From: Actinomycetes bacterium
GTDB taxonomy: Bacteria; Actinomycetota; Acidimicrobiia; Acidimicrobiales; Acidimicrobilacustridaceae
Length of the DNA stretch: 64,000 nt
Direction of reading: 5' to 3'
Assembly (NCBI GenBank): GCA_029782025.1
Contig: JAKOVR010000184.1
Span: forward strand, 37,399-101,398
The notes beneath the pieces are model-generated. The model ran no database searches. It saw only the letters and a program-made list of their open reading frames with translations, and was not told where the DNA came from. Below are positions 38,894 to 47,875 of this stretch, in pieces. A program made the translations under genes and the position numbers. Each line of letters opens with the position of its first letter. Position 1 is the stretch's first letter.

Positions 38894-39943
38894 ATGCACC
38901 AGGGCCTTCACCCGCACCAAGCGATCATGAGCGGCCACGGCTACTACAACCGCCACTCCGTTCTGCAGGCGGCCGCGGTGGAGCTCGGGCTCGACACCCT
39001 CCGCGAGGCTGCGGCCGACGTCCCGATCCCCGTCCCGCCCCAGCCGCTGATCGTGGCCGACTACGGCTGCGCCCACGGCCAGAACTCGCTGGCCCCCATG
39101 GGGGTGGCCATCACGGCACTCCGCACCCGCACCGATCTGCCGGTGACCGTGATCCACACCGACCTGCCGGGCAACGACTTCTCCGCGGTGTTCGAGTCGA
39201 TCGCCACCGACCCCCGGAGCTACACGAAGGTGGACGGCAACGCCTACGGGCTCGCCGCCGGCCACTCCTTCTACGACACGGTCCTGCCGCCGGCGTCGGC
39301 GGTCCTCGGCTGGTCGTCGACCACCACCCACTGGCTGAGTCGGGTCCCCGGACCCGTGCCCGGCCACCTCACGGCCCAGAGCACCCACGACGACCACGTG
39401 CGCGCCCTCTTCGCGGAGCAGGCGGCCGCCGACTGGCACGGCTTCCTCGCCGCCCGCGCCACCGAGATCGCGCCGGGAGGCCGGCTCGTGATGGTCGAGC
39501 CCTGCGCCCACCCCGACGGACACCTCGGGTCCGAACCGATGATGGAGCTCATGAACGAGGTGATGCACGAGCTGGTCGCAGAAGGGCTGGCCACCCCCGA
39601 GGGGGCCGCCGAGGCCACGCTCCCGATGTGGATGCGCAGCCCCGACGAGTACGAGCAACCGATCGCCGCGCATCCCGACCTCGAGCTGGTCAGCGGCCAG
39701 GTGGTCGAGGGCCTGAAGAGCCCCCTGTGGGACGCGTTCGAACATGACGGCGACGCGCCGCGGTACGCCGAGCAATCGGTGGCGACGATGCGGGCCTGGA
39801 GCGAGTCGATGCTGGCGGCCGGGTTGGACGACCCCGCCGTGCTCGACGAGTTCTACCGCCGCTGCCAGGAACGCGGCACCGCGGATCCCGAGCGGCTGCA
39901 CGTCCAGATCTTCCACGTGGTGCTCGACATCGCTCGGCGCTGA
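38894..39943 (+). CDS. SABATH-family carboxyl methyltransferase homologue
   Basis: A 349-residue SAM methyltransferase. SGHGYYNRHSVLQ at the start, IVADYGCAHGQNSL (SAM motif I), VIHTDLPGNDFSAVF and LGWSSTTTHWLSRVP are all features of the SABATH family, best known from plants (salicylate, benzoate, jasmonate methyltransferases) and also found in bacteria. It should methylate a small carboxylic acid or nitrogen. It is the last gene of the C69/aminotransferase/DUF6206 operon. Confidence 0.82.
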   Translation: MHQGLHPHQAIMSGHGYYNRHSVLQAAAVELGLDTLREAAADVPIPVPPQPLIVADYGCAHGQNSLAPMGVAITALRTRTDLPVTVIHTDLPGNDFSAVFESIATDPRSYTKVDGNAYGLAAGHSFYDTVLPPASAVLGWSSTTTHWLSRVPGPVPGHLTAQSTHDDHVRALFAEQAAADWHGFLAARATEIAPGGRLVMVEPCAHPDGHLGSEPMMELMNEVMHELVAEGLATPEGAAEATLPMWMRSPDEYEQPIAAHPDLELVSGQVVEGLKSPLWDAFEHDGDAPRYAEQSVATMRAWSESMLAAGLDDPAVLDEFYRRCQERGTADPERLHVQIFHVVLDIARR

Positions 39944-39959
39944 CCAAGGCACGCGGCGA

Positions 39960-39976
39960 ACCGGCGCCGAGCCGGT
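39960..39976. terminator. Possible terminator hairpin between convergent genes
   Basis: ACCGGC and GCCGGT flank a 5-nt loop. It lies between the convergent SABATH and PanE-like stops. No T-run follows. Confidence 0.35.
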
Positions 39977-39999
39977 GACCCCGGGAGCAGGCCGGGCAC

Positions 40000-40929
40000 C
40001 TAGTGCTGCCGTGAGGAGATGGCCCGAACGAGGGCGGTGAGGGTGTCGTTGACCGGAGCCTCGAGACCGACCCGGGCGGCCTCGCTCCCGATGGCGCCGT
40101 TGATCACGTCGATCTCGGTCGGCCGTCCGGCCTCGATGTCGAGCAGGACCGACGGTTTGGCGGCGGGCATGCGGGCGCCGAAGGCCCGCACGTGCTCGAC
40201 GGGGTCGGCCACGTCGATGGCCACCCCGAGGGCCCGGGCCACCGACCACGCCTCGGTGGCGGCGGCGCAGCTCACCCGGCTCAGCTCGGGGTGGTCCAGC
40301 ACCTCGCCGAGGGTGGCGCCGGTGAGCGCGCACACGGCGCTGTAGGCCACGTTGCAGATCAGCTTCTCCCACTGCATGGCGGCGATGTCGTCGGTGACCT
40401 CGGCGTCGAAGCCGGCGTCCCGCCAGAGACAGGCGACCGCCTCCACCTGCTCCACCGACACGTCGGCGTGGGCGCCCATGCGGATCGCCTTCATGTCGTT
40501 GTGGTGGACGTGGCCGGGCTCGGGCCGCGACGCCCCGAACCCGGCGGCCACCCCGACCATGAGTCGTCCCGCCCCCACCGCGGCGGCCGCCACCTCGGCG
40601 CTGCCGAGCCCGTTCTGGATGGTGAGCACGACCGTGTCGGGGCCGAGCAGTCGTCGTGACGACGCTGCCGCCTCGGCCACGTGGCCGGCCTTGACGGCGA
40701 GGACCACGAGGTCGACGCCCGCCGGTCCCACGTCGGGCACCTCGGTGTGCGCCTCGATGCGGACCGTTCGGTCGCCGCTGGCGCCCGTCACCCGCAGGCC
40801 GTGCCGGGCGATGGCGTCGATGTGCTCCGCCGACCGGTCGACGGCGATCACCTCGTTGCCGGCCGACGCCAGCAGCCCGGCGTAGATCGAGCCCATGGCC
40901 CCACACCCCACCACGGCGATCCTCGTCAT
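40000..40929 (-). CDS. Ketopantoate reductase-family (PanE/ApbA-like) dehydrogenase
   Basis: A 309-residue enzyme with VVGCGAMGSIYAGLLA (NADPH loop), VVLAVKAGH, LTIQNGLGS, and the C-terminal catalytic Lys region MQWEKLICNVAYSA followed by KPSVLLDIEAGRPTEID. It reduces a 2-ketoacid. Its place 19 bp after a tartrate-dehydratase-type gene suggests it may act on a 2-oxo acid from sugar-acid breakdown rather than in pantothenate synthesis (inference). Confidence 0.83.
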   Translation of the reverse strand: MTRIAVVGCGAMGSIYAGLLASAGNEVIAVDRSAEHIDAIARHGLRVTGASGDRTVRIEAHTEVPDVGPAGVDLVVLAVKAGHVAEAAASSRRLLGPDTVVLTIQNGLGSAEVAAAAVGAGRLMVGVAAGFGASRPEPGHVHHNDMKAIRMGAHADVSVEQVEAVACLWRDAGFDAEVTDDIAAMQWEKLICNVAYSAVCALTGATLGEVLDHPELSRVSCAAATEAWSVARALGVAIDVADPVEHVRAFGARMPAAKPSVLLDIEAGRPTEIDVINGAIGSEAARVGLEAPVNDTLTALVRAISSRQH

Positions 40930-40948
40930 GGCCGGGCGCCGATCGTGC

Positions 40949-42133
40949 TCACGTCAGGTCTCCGGTCATGGCGGCCAGGTGCGGCACCAGCTCGGGCTTC
41001 TCCTCGAGACCGAACCCGGGCGCCTGGCTCGGCCGCACCGTTCCCCCGCCCAGCTCGCACGTCGGGGCGTAGCCGCCGAAAGGCCGGAACACCCCCGGGT
41101 AGGCCTCGCAGCCGCCGAGGCCGAGCCCGACCACGAGGTGCAGGTTGATGAGGTGCCCGCCGTGGGGGTGGCAGCTCGCCCGGTCGAACCCGTGGGCCTC
41201 GAGTCGTCCGAGCAGACGTCGGTACTCGGTCACGCCGTAGCTGAGGCCGGGGTCGACCTGGACCACGTCGATGCCAGGGCGGAGGCCGCCGAAGCGGACG
41301 AGGTTCTCGGCGTCGATGGCGCTGAACAAGTTCTCGCCGGTGGCGATCGGCCCGGCGTAGGTGTCGGCGAGGGCACGATTGAGCGCGTAGTCGAGGGGGT
41401 CGCCCGGCTCCTCGTACCAGCGCAGCCCGTAGGGGGCGATGGCCCGGCCGTAGGCCTGCGCCCGTTCGAGGTCGAAGCGCCCGTTGGCGTCGACGGCGAG
41501 ACGCGAGCCGTCGCCGGCCACCTCGAGCGCCGCCTCGATCCGGGCCAGGTCGTCGTCGAGGGGCGCGCCGCCGACCTTGATCTTGAACGCGTCGAAGCCC
41601 ATGGCCCGGTAGCCGTCGAGCTCGGCTCGCAGCCGGGCCGTCCCGCCGTCACCGCCGCCGTCGGCGTCGTAGTAGCCGCCGGCCGCGTACACCGGCACCG
41701 GCCCGCCCGTCACCGGGCGGCCCGCGGCGCGGGCCACCGTCACGTACGCCGGTTCGTCGCCGAGCTTGGCGACGAGGTCCCACACGGCCAGCTCGACCGC
41801 CGCCACCGCGGAGGCCCGGTCGCCGTGCCCGCCCGGCTTCTCGCCGGCCATGGCGACCGCAGCCACGGCCGCGGGGTCGAACCCGCCGTCCTCGCCGAGC
41901 AGGTCGTCGGGATCGGCCTGCCGGAGCCGGGGGAACAGCCGCTCGCGCAGGATGCCGGCCTGGCCGAAGCGGCCGATCGAGTTGAAGCCGAACCCGACGA
42001 CGGGGCGGCCGTTGCGGCGCTGGTCGCTCACCGCGGCGACAAGGGAGACCGTGTGGTCGGCGAAGCTCACCACCGCGTTGCGCACGGCCCCCTCGAGCGG
42101 GACGGTCAGCTCCCGCCACTCGACGATCCGCAT
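40949..42133 (-). CDS. tarD: D(-)-tartrate dehydratase (enolase superfamily)
   Basis: A 394-residue enolase-superfamily enzyme. The pattern VVGFGFNSIGRFGQAGIL, EKPGGHGDR and PVYAAGGYYDADG follows Bradyrhizobium D-tartrate dehydratase as I remember it. Catalytic positions are visible: KIK in AFKIKVGGAP, metal ligands in VDANGRF, WYEEPGDP and IATGENLFS, and the His in SCHPHGGH. The reaction is dehydration of D-tartrate to oxaloacetate. Related sugar-acid dehydratases in this clade cannot be excluded. It forms a two-gene operon with the PanE-like gene. Confidence 0.78.
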   Translation of the reverse strand: MRIVEWRELTVPLEGAVRNAVVSFADHTVSLVAAVSDQRRNGRPVVGFGFNSIGRFGQAGILRERLFPRLRQADPDDLLGEDGGFDPAAVAAVAMAGEKPGGHGDRASAVAAVELAVWDLVAKLGDEPAYVTVARAAGRPVTGGPVPVYAAGGYYDADGGGDGGTARLRAELDGYRAMGFDAFKIKVGGAPLDDDLARIEAALEVAGDGSRLAVDANGRFDLERAQAYGRAIAPYGLRWYEEPGDPLDYALNRALADTYAGPIATGENLFSAIDAENLVRFGGLRPGIDVVQVDPGLSYGVTEYRRLLGRLEAHGFDRASCHPHGGHLINLHLVVGLGLGGCEAYPGVFRPFGGYAPTCELGGGTVRPSQAPGFGLEEKPELVPHLAAMTGDLT

Positions 42134-42217
42134 CGGTCGCCTCAGTCCCCGCCGGGTCCGGTGTGCACGCCGGGCACGTTACCGGCGCCCACCCCGACCG
42201 TGCGGTGAACTCGGGGC

Positions 42218-42300
42218 ATGGCCGACAAGCTCCAGATCACCCGAGAGATCGCCGCCTGCCCCGAGGCGGTGTTACGCCAACGAACCGAGTTGACGCTCTC
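42218..42300 (+). pseudogene. Possible remnant of an SRPBCC-type gene
   Basis: From ATG 42218 the frame reads MADKLQITREIAACPEAVL, which looks like the first strand and helix of an SRPBCC protein, then loses any such character. It lies in the 243-bp gap before the ion-channel homologue. It is short, so this may be chance. Confidence 0.25.
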
Positions 42301-42377
42301 CCCACGGCGCGGGACCATCTGGCCGGCGGTGCGGTCGCGGTCCTGCGGCGGGCGCGACGTTCGACTGGAAGCGACCC

Positions 42378-43490
42378 ATGACCCGCAAGCGCCCCTGGTA
42401 CATCGTCGCCGCGATCTGCGTGCTCTTCACCGGCTTCATCGTGTCGGTCTGGTACCACGAGGTCACGGTGCACCAGCCGAAGGCGGGTGAGCTCGACACG
42501 CAGGCCACCGTCGACAAGGCGTTGAAGGACGAACGCGACGCCCATCCGAATCGCATCCTCATCCCGACCGGCGTCTTCATCCTCTCGGTCGAGTTCGTGA
42601 AGGCCAATGACGTCAACGTCACCGGCTACGTCTGGCAGCGCTACCGCGACGACGTGCCCGAGTCGGTGTCACGCGGCTTCCTGCTACCGGAGCAGGTGAT
42701 CGCCACCGACACCGTCGTCGAGGAGCGGTACCGACGCCATGTCGGCTCGGAGACGGTCATCGGGTGGTTCTTCGACGTCACGCTGCGCCAACCGTTCGAC
42801 TACAGCAAGTACCCCCTCGACACCCACGACGTGTGGCTCCGTCTCTGGCACAAGGACTTCTACCACGACGTCGTGCTGGTGCCCGACCTCGACGCGTACG
42901 ACTCGACGGCGGTGGGTTCCACCTTCGGGGTCGATCACGAGATCGTGCCCGGCGGGTGGAAGATCGAGGAGACCTACTTCTCCTACGAGCGGGCGCGCTA
43001 CGACACCAACTTCGGCCTCGCCGACTATCAGGGGCAACGCGACTTCCCGGAGCTCTACTGCAACGTGACCCTCAGCCGGTCGTTCGTGAACGCGTTCGTC
43101 GTGACGCTCATCCCGCTGATCATCGTCCTGATCCTGCTGTACTCGGTGCTGGTCCTGGCCACTGCCGATCGGGACAAGGCCGAGAAGCTGGGCTTCAACA
43201 CCACCGCGACCATCGGCGCCGCTACCGCCTTGCTGTTCGTGGTGATGCTGGCCCACATCGACTTCCGCAAGGAGTTCACCGCGGCGGGGCTCGTGTACCT
43301 CGAGTACTTCTACCTGATCACCTACGCCGCAGTGCTCGGTGTGGCGTTGAACGTCTACCTGTTCTCGGTGGAGCGGGGTGGGCGGGCGCTCGACGTGTTG
43401 CACCGCGACGACAACCGGATACCGAAGCTGGCGTTCTGGCCCCTGATCCTCGGGTTCCTGGCGCTGGTGACCGTGATCATGTTCCGCTGA
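42378..43490 (+). CDS. Pentameric ligand-gated ion channel (Cys-loop superfamily) homologue
   Basis: A 370-residue protein. An N-terminal membrane segment (about 8-26) precedes an extracytoplasmic beta domain. QPFDYSKYPLDTHDVWLRLW at 138-157 matches the FPxD Cys-loop position, without cysteines as in other prokaryotic members. Four C-terminal membrane helices follow at about 236-262, 275-293, 302-330 and 351-369. The segment VVMLAHIDF at the end of M2 and the M3 aromatic pattern resemble GLIC. The extra N-terminal helix is not in GLIC. Ligand and ion are unknown. GGAAG precedes the ATG. Confidence 0.72.
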   Translation: MTRKRPWYIVAAICVLFTGFIVSVWYHEVTVHQPKAGELDTQATVDKALKDERDAHPNRILIPTGVFILSVEFVKANDVNVTGYVWQRYRDDVPESVSRGFLLPEQVIATDTVVEERYRRHVGSETVIGWFFDVTLRQPFDYSKYPLDTHDVWLRLWHKDFYHDVVLVPDLDAYDSTAVGSTFGVDHEIVPGGWKIEETYFSYERARYDTNFGLADYQGQRDFPELYCNVTLSRSFVNAFVVTLIPLIIVLILLYSVLVLATADRDKAEKLGFNTTATIGAATALLFVVMLAHIDFRKEFTAAGLVYLEYFYLITYAAVLGVALNVYLFSVERGGRALDVLHRDDNRIPKLAFWPLILGFLALVTVIMFR

Positions 43491-43533
43491 CGGCCCGGGG
43501 GTGGCGTGGCCGGTGGGCCCGTCGCCCGGCTCG

Positions 43534-44730
43534 CTAGACCTCGCACACCGCCAACGCCGGCGCGTCCCGACGGGCCTTCTCGGTGGCCGTGGGGAGCTCG
43601 GCCAGGACCGTGAAAGTCGTGCGCTTGAGGTCGATCCCCACGACCTCGGCATCGGCCGGCGTCAGGCACTCGATGAGGTCCTTCGACGCGAGGGCGCGGC
43701 CGCCGGACGCGCACGCTTCGATCCGTGCCGCGTCGTTCACCTCGTCGCCCAGTCCGGTGACCTCGGTCCGGCCCGCGGTCGTGATGCGCCCGATGTAGGG
43801 GCGAGCTCCCCAGTGGAGGCCGAAACGGAAACTCACCGCCTCGTCACCGAGCGAACTGCGCGCGACGACCTCGGCGAGGACTGTCCGCAGGTCGCGGGCG
43901 GCCTCGATGCACGAGCGGGCCGCGGCGGACTCCGAACCCACGGTCTCGGCGAGGAAGAACCCGGTCACCCCGTCGCCCGCGTGTCGGCCCACGATGCCTC
44001 CGTGGTCGATGAGGCACTGGTCGACGGCTCGGACCATCCGCCGCCCGAACGCGAAGAACTCGGCGGTAGGCACCCGCTTGGCCAACGGCGTCGAGGACTC
44101 GAGGTCGGCGAACAAGATGGCCGCCGGGCGGCGATCGGGGGTCGCCACGGCGGCCATGCGCTCGAGGTGCCGAAGGTCGGCGAGCGCGAGCGACGAGAAC
44201 ACGTGCGACATGGGCACGGGCGGGCGGTAGTCCACGATCCGACCGACGAACCTGCCCGCCGCGTCGTGCACCCGCACGACGGTGCTCATCAGGTCGTGGC
44301 GGGATCCGTCCGCGGGCACGTCCATGCCGGCGTCGTCGAGGTGGCTGCCGCCACGCACGATCGGTGACTGCTCGGGAACGAGGTCATCGATCAGCTCGAC
44401 GAGGCTCGGGTCGACCCGTCGCCGCAGCACCTCTCGCCCGCCGGGCGTGTCGAAGAGCACCCACGGCCCGACCGTGAGGAACTCCTGGCGGCGCGAGTGC
44501 CGTGGCCCGATCGTGTCCCGCATCCACCCGGTGATCTCAGGCCCGAACCAGTGCGACCCCACCGGAACGGCGGCGAACCCCGGGGCGATGCGCAGGTACT
44601 CGGGAGTGCTGTGGACGTAGAACCACTCGGCATCGCAGAAGTTGGCACAGGACCCGACCGCGTCGTAGACGGCCATCGCTGCGCCCAGGATCGGGTCGAC
44701 CACCCAATGGGGCCGTTCCTCGGATGCCAT
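43534..44730 (-). CDS. Class III adenylate/guanylate cyclase-domain protein
   Basis: A 398-residue protein. The C-terminal cyclase homology domain has AAILFADLESSTPLAKR (first metal Asp), GIVGRHAGDGVTGFF (second Asp), and GLGDEVNDAARIEACA. The N-terminal 190 residues form an unassigned domain rich in aromatic residues with PAS-like spacing. No membrane segments are seen, so it is likely cytoplasmic. It may make cAMP or cGMP; substrate residues were not resolved. It converges with the channel gene. Confidence 0.78.
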   Translation of the reverse strand: MASEERPHWVVDPILGAAMAVYDAVGSCANFCDAEWFYVHSTPEYLRIAPGFAAVPVGSHWFGPEITGWMRDTIGPRHSRRQEFLTVGPWVLFDTPGGREVLRRRVDPSLVELIDDLVPEQSPIVRGGSHLDDAGMDVPADGSRHDLMSTVVRVHDAAGRFVGRIVDYRPPVPMSHVFSSLALADLRHLERMAAVATPDRRPAAILFADLESSTPLAKRVPTAEFFAFGRRMVRAVDQCLIDHGGIVGRHAGDGVTGFFLAETVGSESAAARSCIEAARDLRTVLAEVVARSSLGDEAVSFRFGLHWGARPYIGRITTAGRTEVTGLGDEVNDAARIEACASGGRALASKDLIECLTPADAEVVGIDLKRTTFTVLAELPTATEKARRDAPALAVCEV

Positions 44731-44964
44731 CAGCGCACCCTAGGCCGCCGACGGACTCGGCCCCACCAGCAGCGATCCGTTTCGTCGGGGCTGCGGTCGC
44801 CGAGCCGACGCGACGAACGGCCGTCGCGAGACGCCACCGCCCAGAGGCCTCCGTGACCCACGTCAACGGACTGACAGACCCGCTCTCGGCGCGGGCAGTA
44901 CCACGGCGACCGACGGCCGATCAACGGGTCGTGGGCAGATCCACGAGCGCGGCCCTTGCTGCGC

Positions 44965-45876
44965 TCAGCCGGTGAAGCGGATGAACTTGCCGGCCTCGAC
45001 GCCGGGGATCGGTGTGCCGATGACCTCGGGGCCGGGGATCGCGAACTGATACGGGTTGCAGCCGACCTGGGTGTAGTCGGACGCGCCGGGTCCCTGGATG
45101 CCCACGGTGGCCGTGGCCCCGTTGTCACGAGCGGGGTCCCCGGTGGAGAGGTTGTAGTACACGAAGTCGATCTGCATCGTGTCGCCGTGCAGCACCACCG
45201 CGAACTCCATCGTCCCCCGATCGGACGGACCGCCGGCCAGGAAGAACTGGTACCACGAGATGACGAGCACGTCCGGCCCGGTGCTGCTGAACCCCCCGAT
45301 GAGCGGGGCCGACACGTAGACGCCCAGGCCGTAGTCCAGGCTGTCCCAGTACGGGAGCAGCACGTTGCGGAAGGCCGGGCCCGTCGGGAGGCACTGGTTC
45401 TGCGAGCCGCCGCTGAGGCCGCCGAAGACCAAGGTCCCCACGGCCGACACGAAGACCATGTTCTGCGCCGTGCTGGGGCCGTACATCTGGCCGTAGAAGC
45501 GGAACGGGAACCCCAGGTTGACGCCGAAGACCGAGCTCTCGGGGATGATGCCGATGTTCGGGTTGCCGATGTCGGGCAGGATCCAGTTGGACTCGGCGAT
45601 GGCGCCCGGATTGGGGTTCAGGGCGCTGATGAACGGGTCATCGGCGATGTTGAGGATCTCGTACGTGTAGGGACCCGTTCCGGGTGGTCCGGGTGGCACG
45701 GTGGCCGCCGATGCCGCCGACACCGAAAGGATGCTCGGTACGGCCCACAGCCCCGCGGCGCCGGCGGCACCCGCGCCGAGCTTCTTCAGCGCGTCACGGC
45801 GCCCGTGCCCGCACTCGGGGTCGTCGCGTTCCTCCCGCACTCGTCCTCCGGTCAGACGGCTGCCTCCGTTGTCCAT
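44965..45876 (-). CDS. Tat-exported beta-rich protein of unknown function
   Basis: A 303-residue protein from ATG 45876. GRRDALKKLGAGAAGAAGLW is a twin-arginine signal, with cleavage likely after SAASAA. The mature region has many beta strands: NPNIGIIPESSVFGVNLGF, DVLVISWYQFFLAGG, MEFAVVLHGDTMQIDFVYYN and ATATVGIQGPG, a pattern seen in nidogen-like or T9SS-type secreted domains. No catalytic motif is recognised. The 233 bp downstream (44731-44964) holds nothing I can identify. Confidence 0.7.
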   Translation of the reverse strand: MDNGGSRLTGGRVREERDDPECGHGRRDALKKLGAGAAGAAGLWAVPSILSVSAASAATVPPGPPGTGPYTYEILNIADDPFISALNPNPGAIAESNWILPDIGNPNIGIIPESSVFGVNLGFPFRFYGQMYGPSTAQNMVFVSAVGTLVFGGLSGGSQNQCLPTGPAFRNVLLPYWDSLDYGLGVYVSAPLIGGFSSTGPDVLVISWYQFFLAGGPSDRGTMEFAVVLHGDTMQIDFVYYNLSTGDPARDNGATATVGIQGPGASDYTQVGCNPYQFAIPGPEVIGTPIPGVEAGKFIRFTG

Positions 45877-46266
45877 AGGCCGGAAGGTAGTCGGGTGATT
45901 CCGGCCCGACCCGCACTGGAGCACTCACAGTGGCCGCGCACTCGAGGCCCACCAACGGATCCGCCTCGGCGAGCTTCCCGCCGTGCGCTCCGACGGCCAC
46001 GTCGACTGCATCCCCGCCGACGCGGTCCGCGACGAGGCCGAGGTCGGGCCTTGGCTCCTGACCTGCACTTCCCTGGTGGACCTTTGGGGACGGCCTTCAA
46101 ACCCTTGCGAGAAGCTCGACGCCCTTGATCCACAGAGACCACGGGCCGCCCGACGGTCTCGAACGGCTCCACCGAGGGCCTCTCAAGAGGTCAACGATGG
46201 CCCCGCAGCGGGTCCTGGCGAAGAGGTTCGAGCCCTTCACATCCCATTCCTGCCCGGCCGGTCCAA

Positions 46267-46575
46267 CGGCGCCTCACGGCAGACGAGATCGACGGGATCC
46301 TCGAGGCGCACGTGGCCGGCGAGCCCTTCCGCGACATCGCCAACCGACACCAAATCCACCGCCACCACCGTCACCGGAAACGTCACCCGCCTAGGACTTC
46401 GCCGCCGCTCCGACCATCGCTGGTCCGGCCAGGCGCTGCAGACCGCCGCCGATTCGCACGCCGCCGGACATCCACTCACCGAGGTGGGCCGCCGGTTCGG
46501 CGTCGACCTGTCGACGGTGGCCAACCGTTTCCGGCAAGCGGAGCTGCCGTCCGCCCACGTCGCGGATGGGCGTGA
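46267..46575 (+). pseudogene. Frameshifted two-HTH protein gene
   Basis: Frame 1 reads RRLTADEIDGILEAHVAG, EPFRDIANRHQIHR; near 46360 an extra C moves the HTH pattern to frame 2 (TTVTGNVTRLGLR, LTEVGRRFGVDLSTVANRFRQ), and near 46550 a lost base returns it to frame 1 (VRPRRGWA and stop). The reconstructed protein matches the two-HTH proteins at 49042 and 52026. No start codon is visible at its 5' end. Between 45877 and 46266 I see no gene. Confidence 0.6.
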
Positions 46576-46680
46576 CACGCGTCGGCGAGTGCAGCGAGAT
46601 GCCTGGTGGCTTGTTCCCGAGGCAGCCCAGCCGGACTGCCGTTAGCGTTGCCCGCACACGACAGCGGTGTCGGCCGCGAC

Positions 46681-47652
46681 ATGACGGAGGTGACAGTGCG
46701 TCGATTCCCTGAACCGGTGCCTGGGCTCAACTACCTGACCGAAGGCGGCCAGGAAACCGAGATCATGTACAAGTACGGGTTCGAGCTCCCTGAGTTCGCC
46801 CTGTTCCCGCTGCTCGACCAACCGGCAGCGGTCACCGAGCTGCGCGGCATGTACACCCGCTACCTCGACACGGCCGCCCAGCACGGCTTCGGCGCCCTCA
46901 TGGGAGGCTTCGACTACCGGGCCAGCCCTGACTGGGCCGGACTCATCGGCTACTCGAGCGACGCGCTCGCCGACATGCAGCTCCGAGCGATCGACTTCCT
47001 CCGCGAGGTCGGTGAACCGTACCGGGCCGACCTCCCCGCGCTGTTGTACGTCGGCATCGTGGGGCCCCGTGGCGACGCCTACTCGCTCAACGACACCATC
47101 ACCGCAGAGGATGCCGAGGACTACCACCGCACCCAGATCACGACGCTGGCACGCGCGGAGGTCGACCTCGTCGAAGCCATGACCTTCAACAGCGTCCCCG
47201 AAGCCGTCGGCGTCGCCCGCGCCGCCGCCAGAGCCGGGCTCCCGGCGTCGATCTCGTTCACGCTCGACAGCAATCACCGCCTCCACTCCGGGCCCACGCT
47301 CCGGGAAGCCATCGAGACCGTGGACGACCTCGCCGGCGACGAGAGGCCGGCGTTCTACGGCATCAACTGCTCCCACCCGCTCGAGTTCCTCCCCGCGCTC
47401 GAACCCGGCGACTGGTTCCAGCGGGTGCGCTGCCTGCGACCCAACGCTGCGATGATGGACAAGATCTCGCTTTGCACCCTCGGCCACCTCGAATCCGGCG
47501 ACCCCGCCGACCTCGGCCGACACATGGGTGAACTTGCTCGCAGATACCCCCACCTCGACATCTGGGGAGGCTGCTGCGGCACGTGGGACACCCACCTCGA
47601 CCAGATCGCCCACAACGTCCTCGAAGCCCGGACCGCCTCCGCCGAAACCTGA
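46681..47652 (+). CDS. Homocysteine S-methyltransferase-family protein
   Basis: A 323-residue protein of the BHMT/MetH N-terminal type. The zinc site is visible as GINCSHP and GGCCGT with the Cys pair late in the protein. ETEIMYKYGFELPEFALFPLL replaces the usual N-terminal loop. It could transfer a methyl group from a methylated donor (such as S-methylmethionine or betaine) to a thiol. ATG 46681 lacks a strong SD; the coding pattern is nevertheless clear. Confidence 0.82.
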   Translation: MTEVTVRRFPEPVPGLNYLTEGGQETEIMYKYGFELPEFALFPLLDQPAAVTELRGMYTRYLDTAAQHGFGALMGGFDYRASPDWAGLIGYSSDALADMQLRAIDFLREVGEPYRADLPALLYVGIVGPRGDAYSLNDTITAEDAEDYHRTQITTLARAEVDLVEAMTFNSVPEAVGVARAAARAGLPASISFTLDSNHRLHSGPTLREAIETVDDLAGDERPAFYGINCSHPLEFLPALEPGDWFQRVRCLRPNAAMMDKISLCTLGHLESGDPADLGRHMGELARRYPHLDIWGGCCGTWDTHLDQIAHNVLEARTASAET

Positions 47653-47875
47653 GTCGGCACGAGGCCTGACGCGAACGCGGCGCGCCCATGCCGTCGCTGT
47701 CCTCTCGCAGCGACCAGCCCGGGCCGGCCGCCTCCCACCTCTTCGAGGCATCGCGGGCGGCGGTGTTGTCCGGACATTGCACGGACCTTCACCCGGTGCT
47801 AACTCCGACTCGTCGATAGTGGCCTCACCCCCCCCCTAACACCGTCCCGAAGGACGGCCAGTATCTGGAGCGCCC

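Noticed and set aside
43491..43533. Hairpin between the channel and cyclase stops (GACGGCCC / GGGCCCGTC)
   Set aside because: The arms need a bulge and the loop is long; too weak to list as a terminator.
46222..46245. tRNA T-loop-like GGTTCGAGCCC, possible attachment site
   Set aside because: The flanking bases do not pair as a T-stem and no acceptor or anticodon arm can be drawn.
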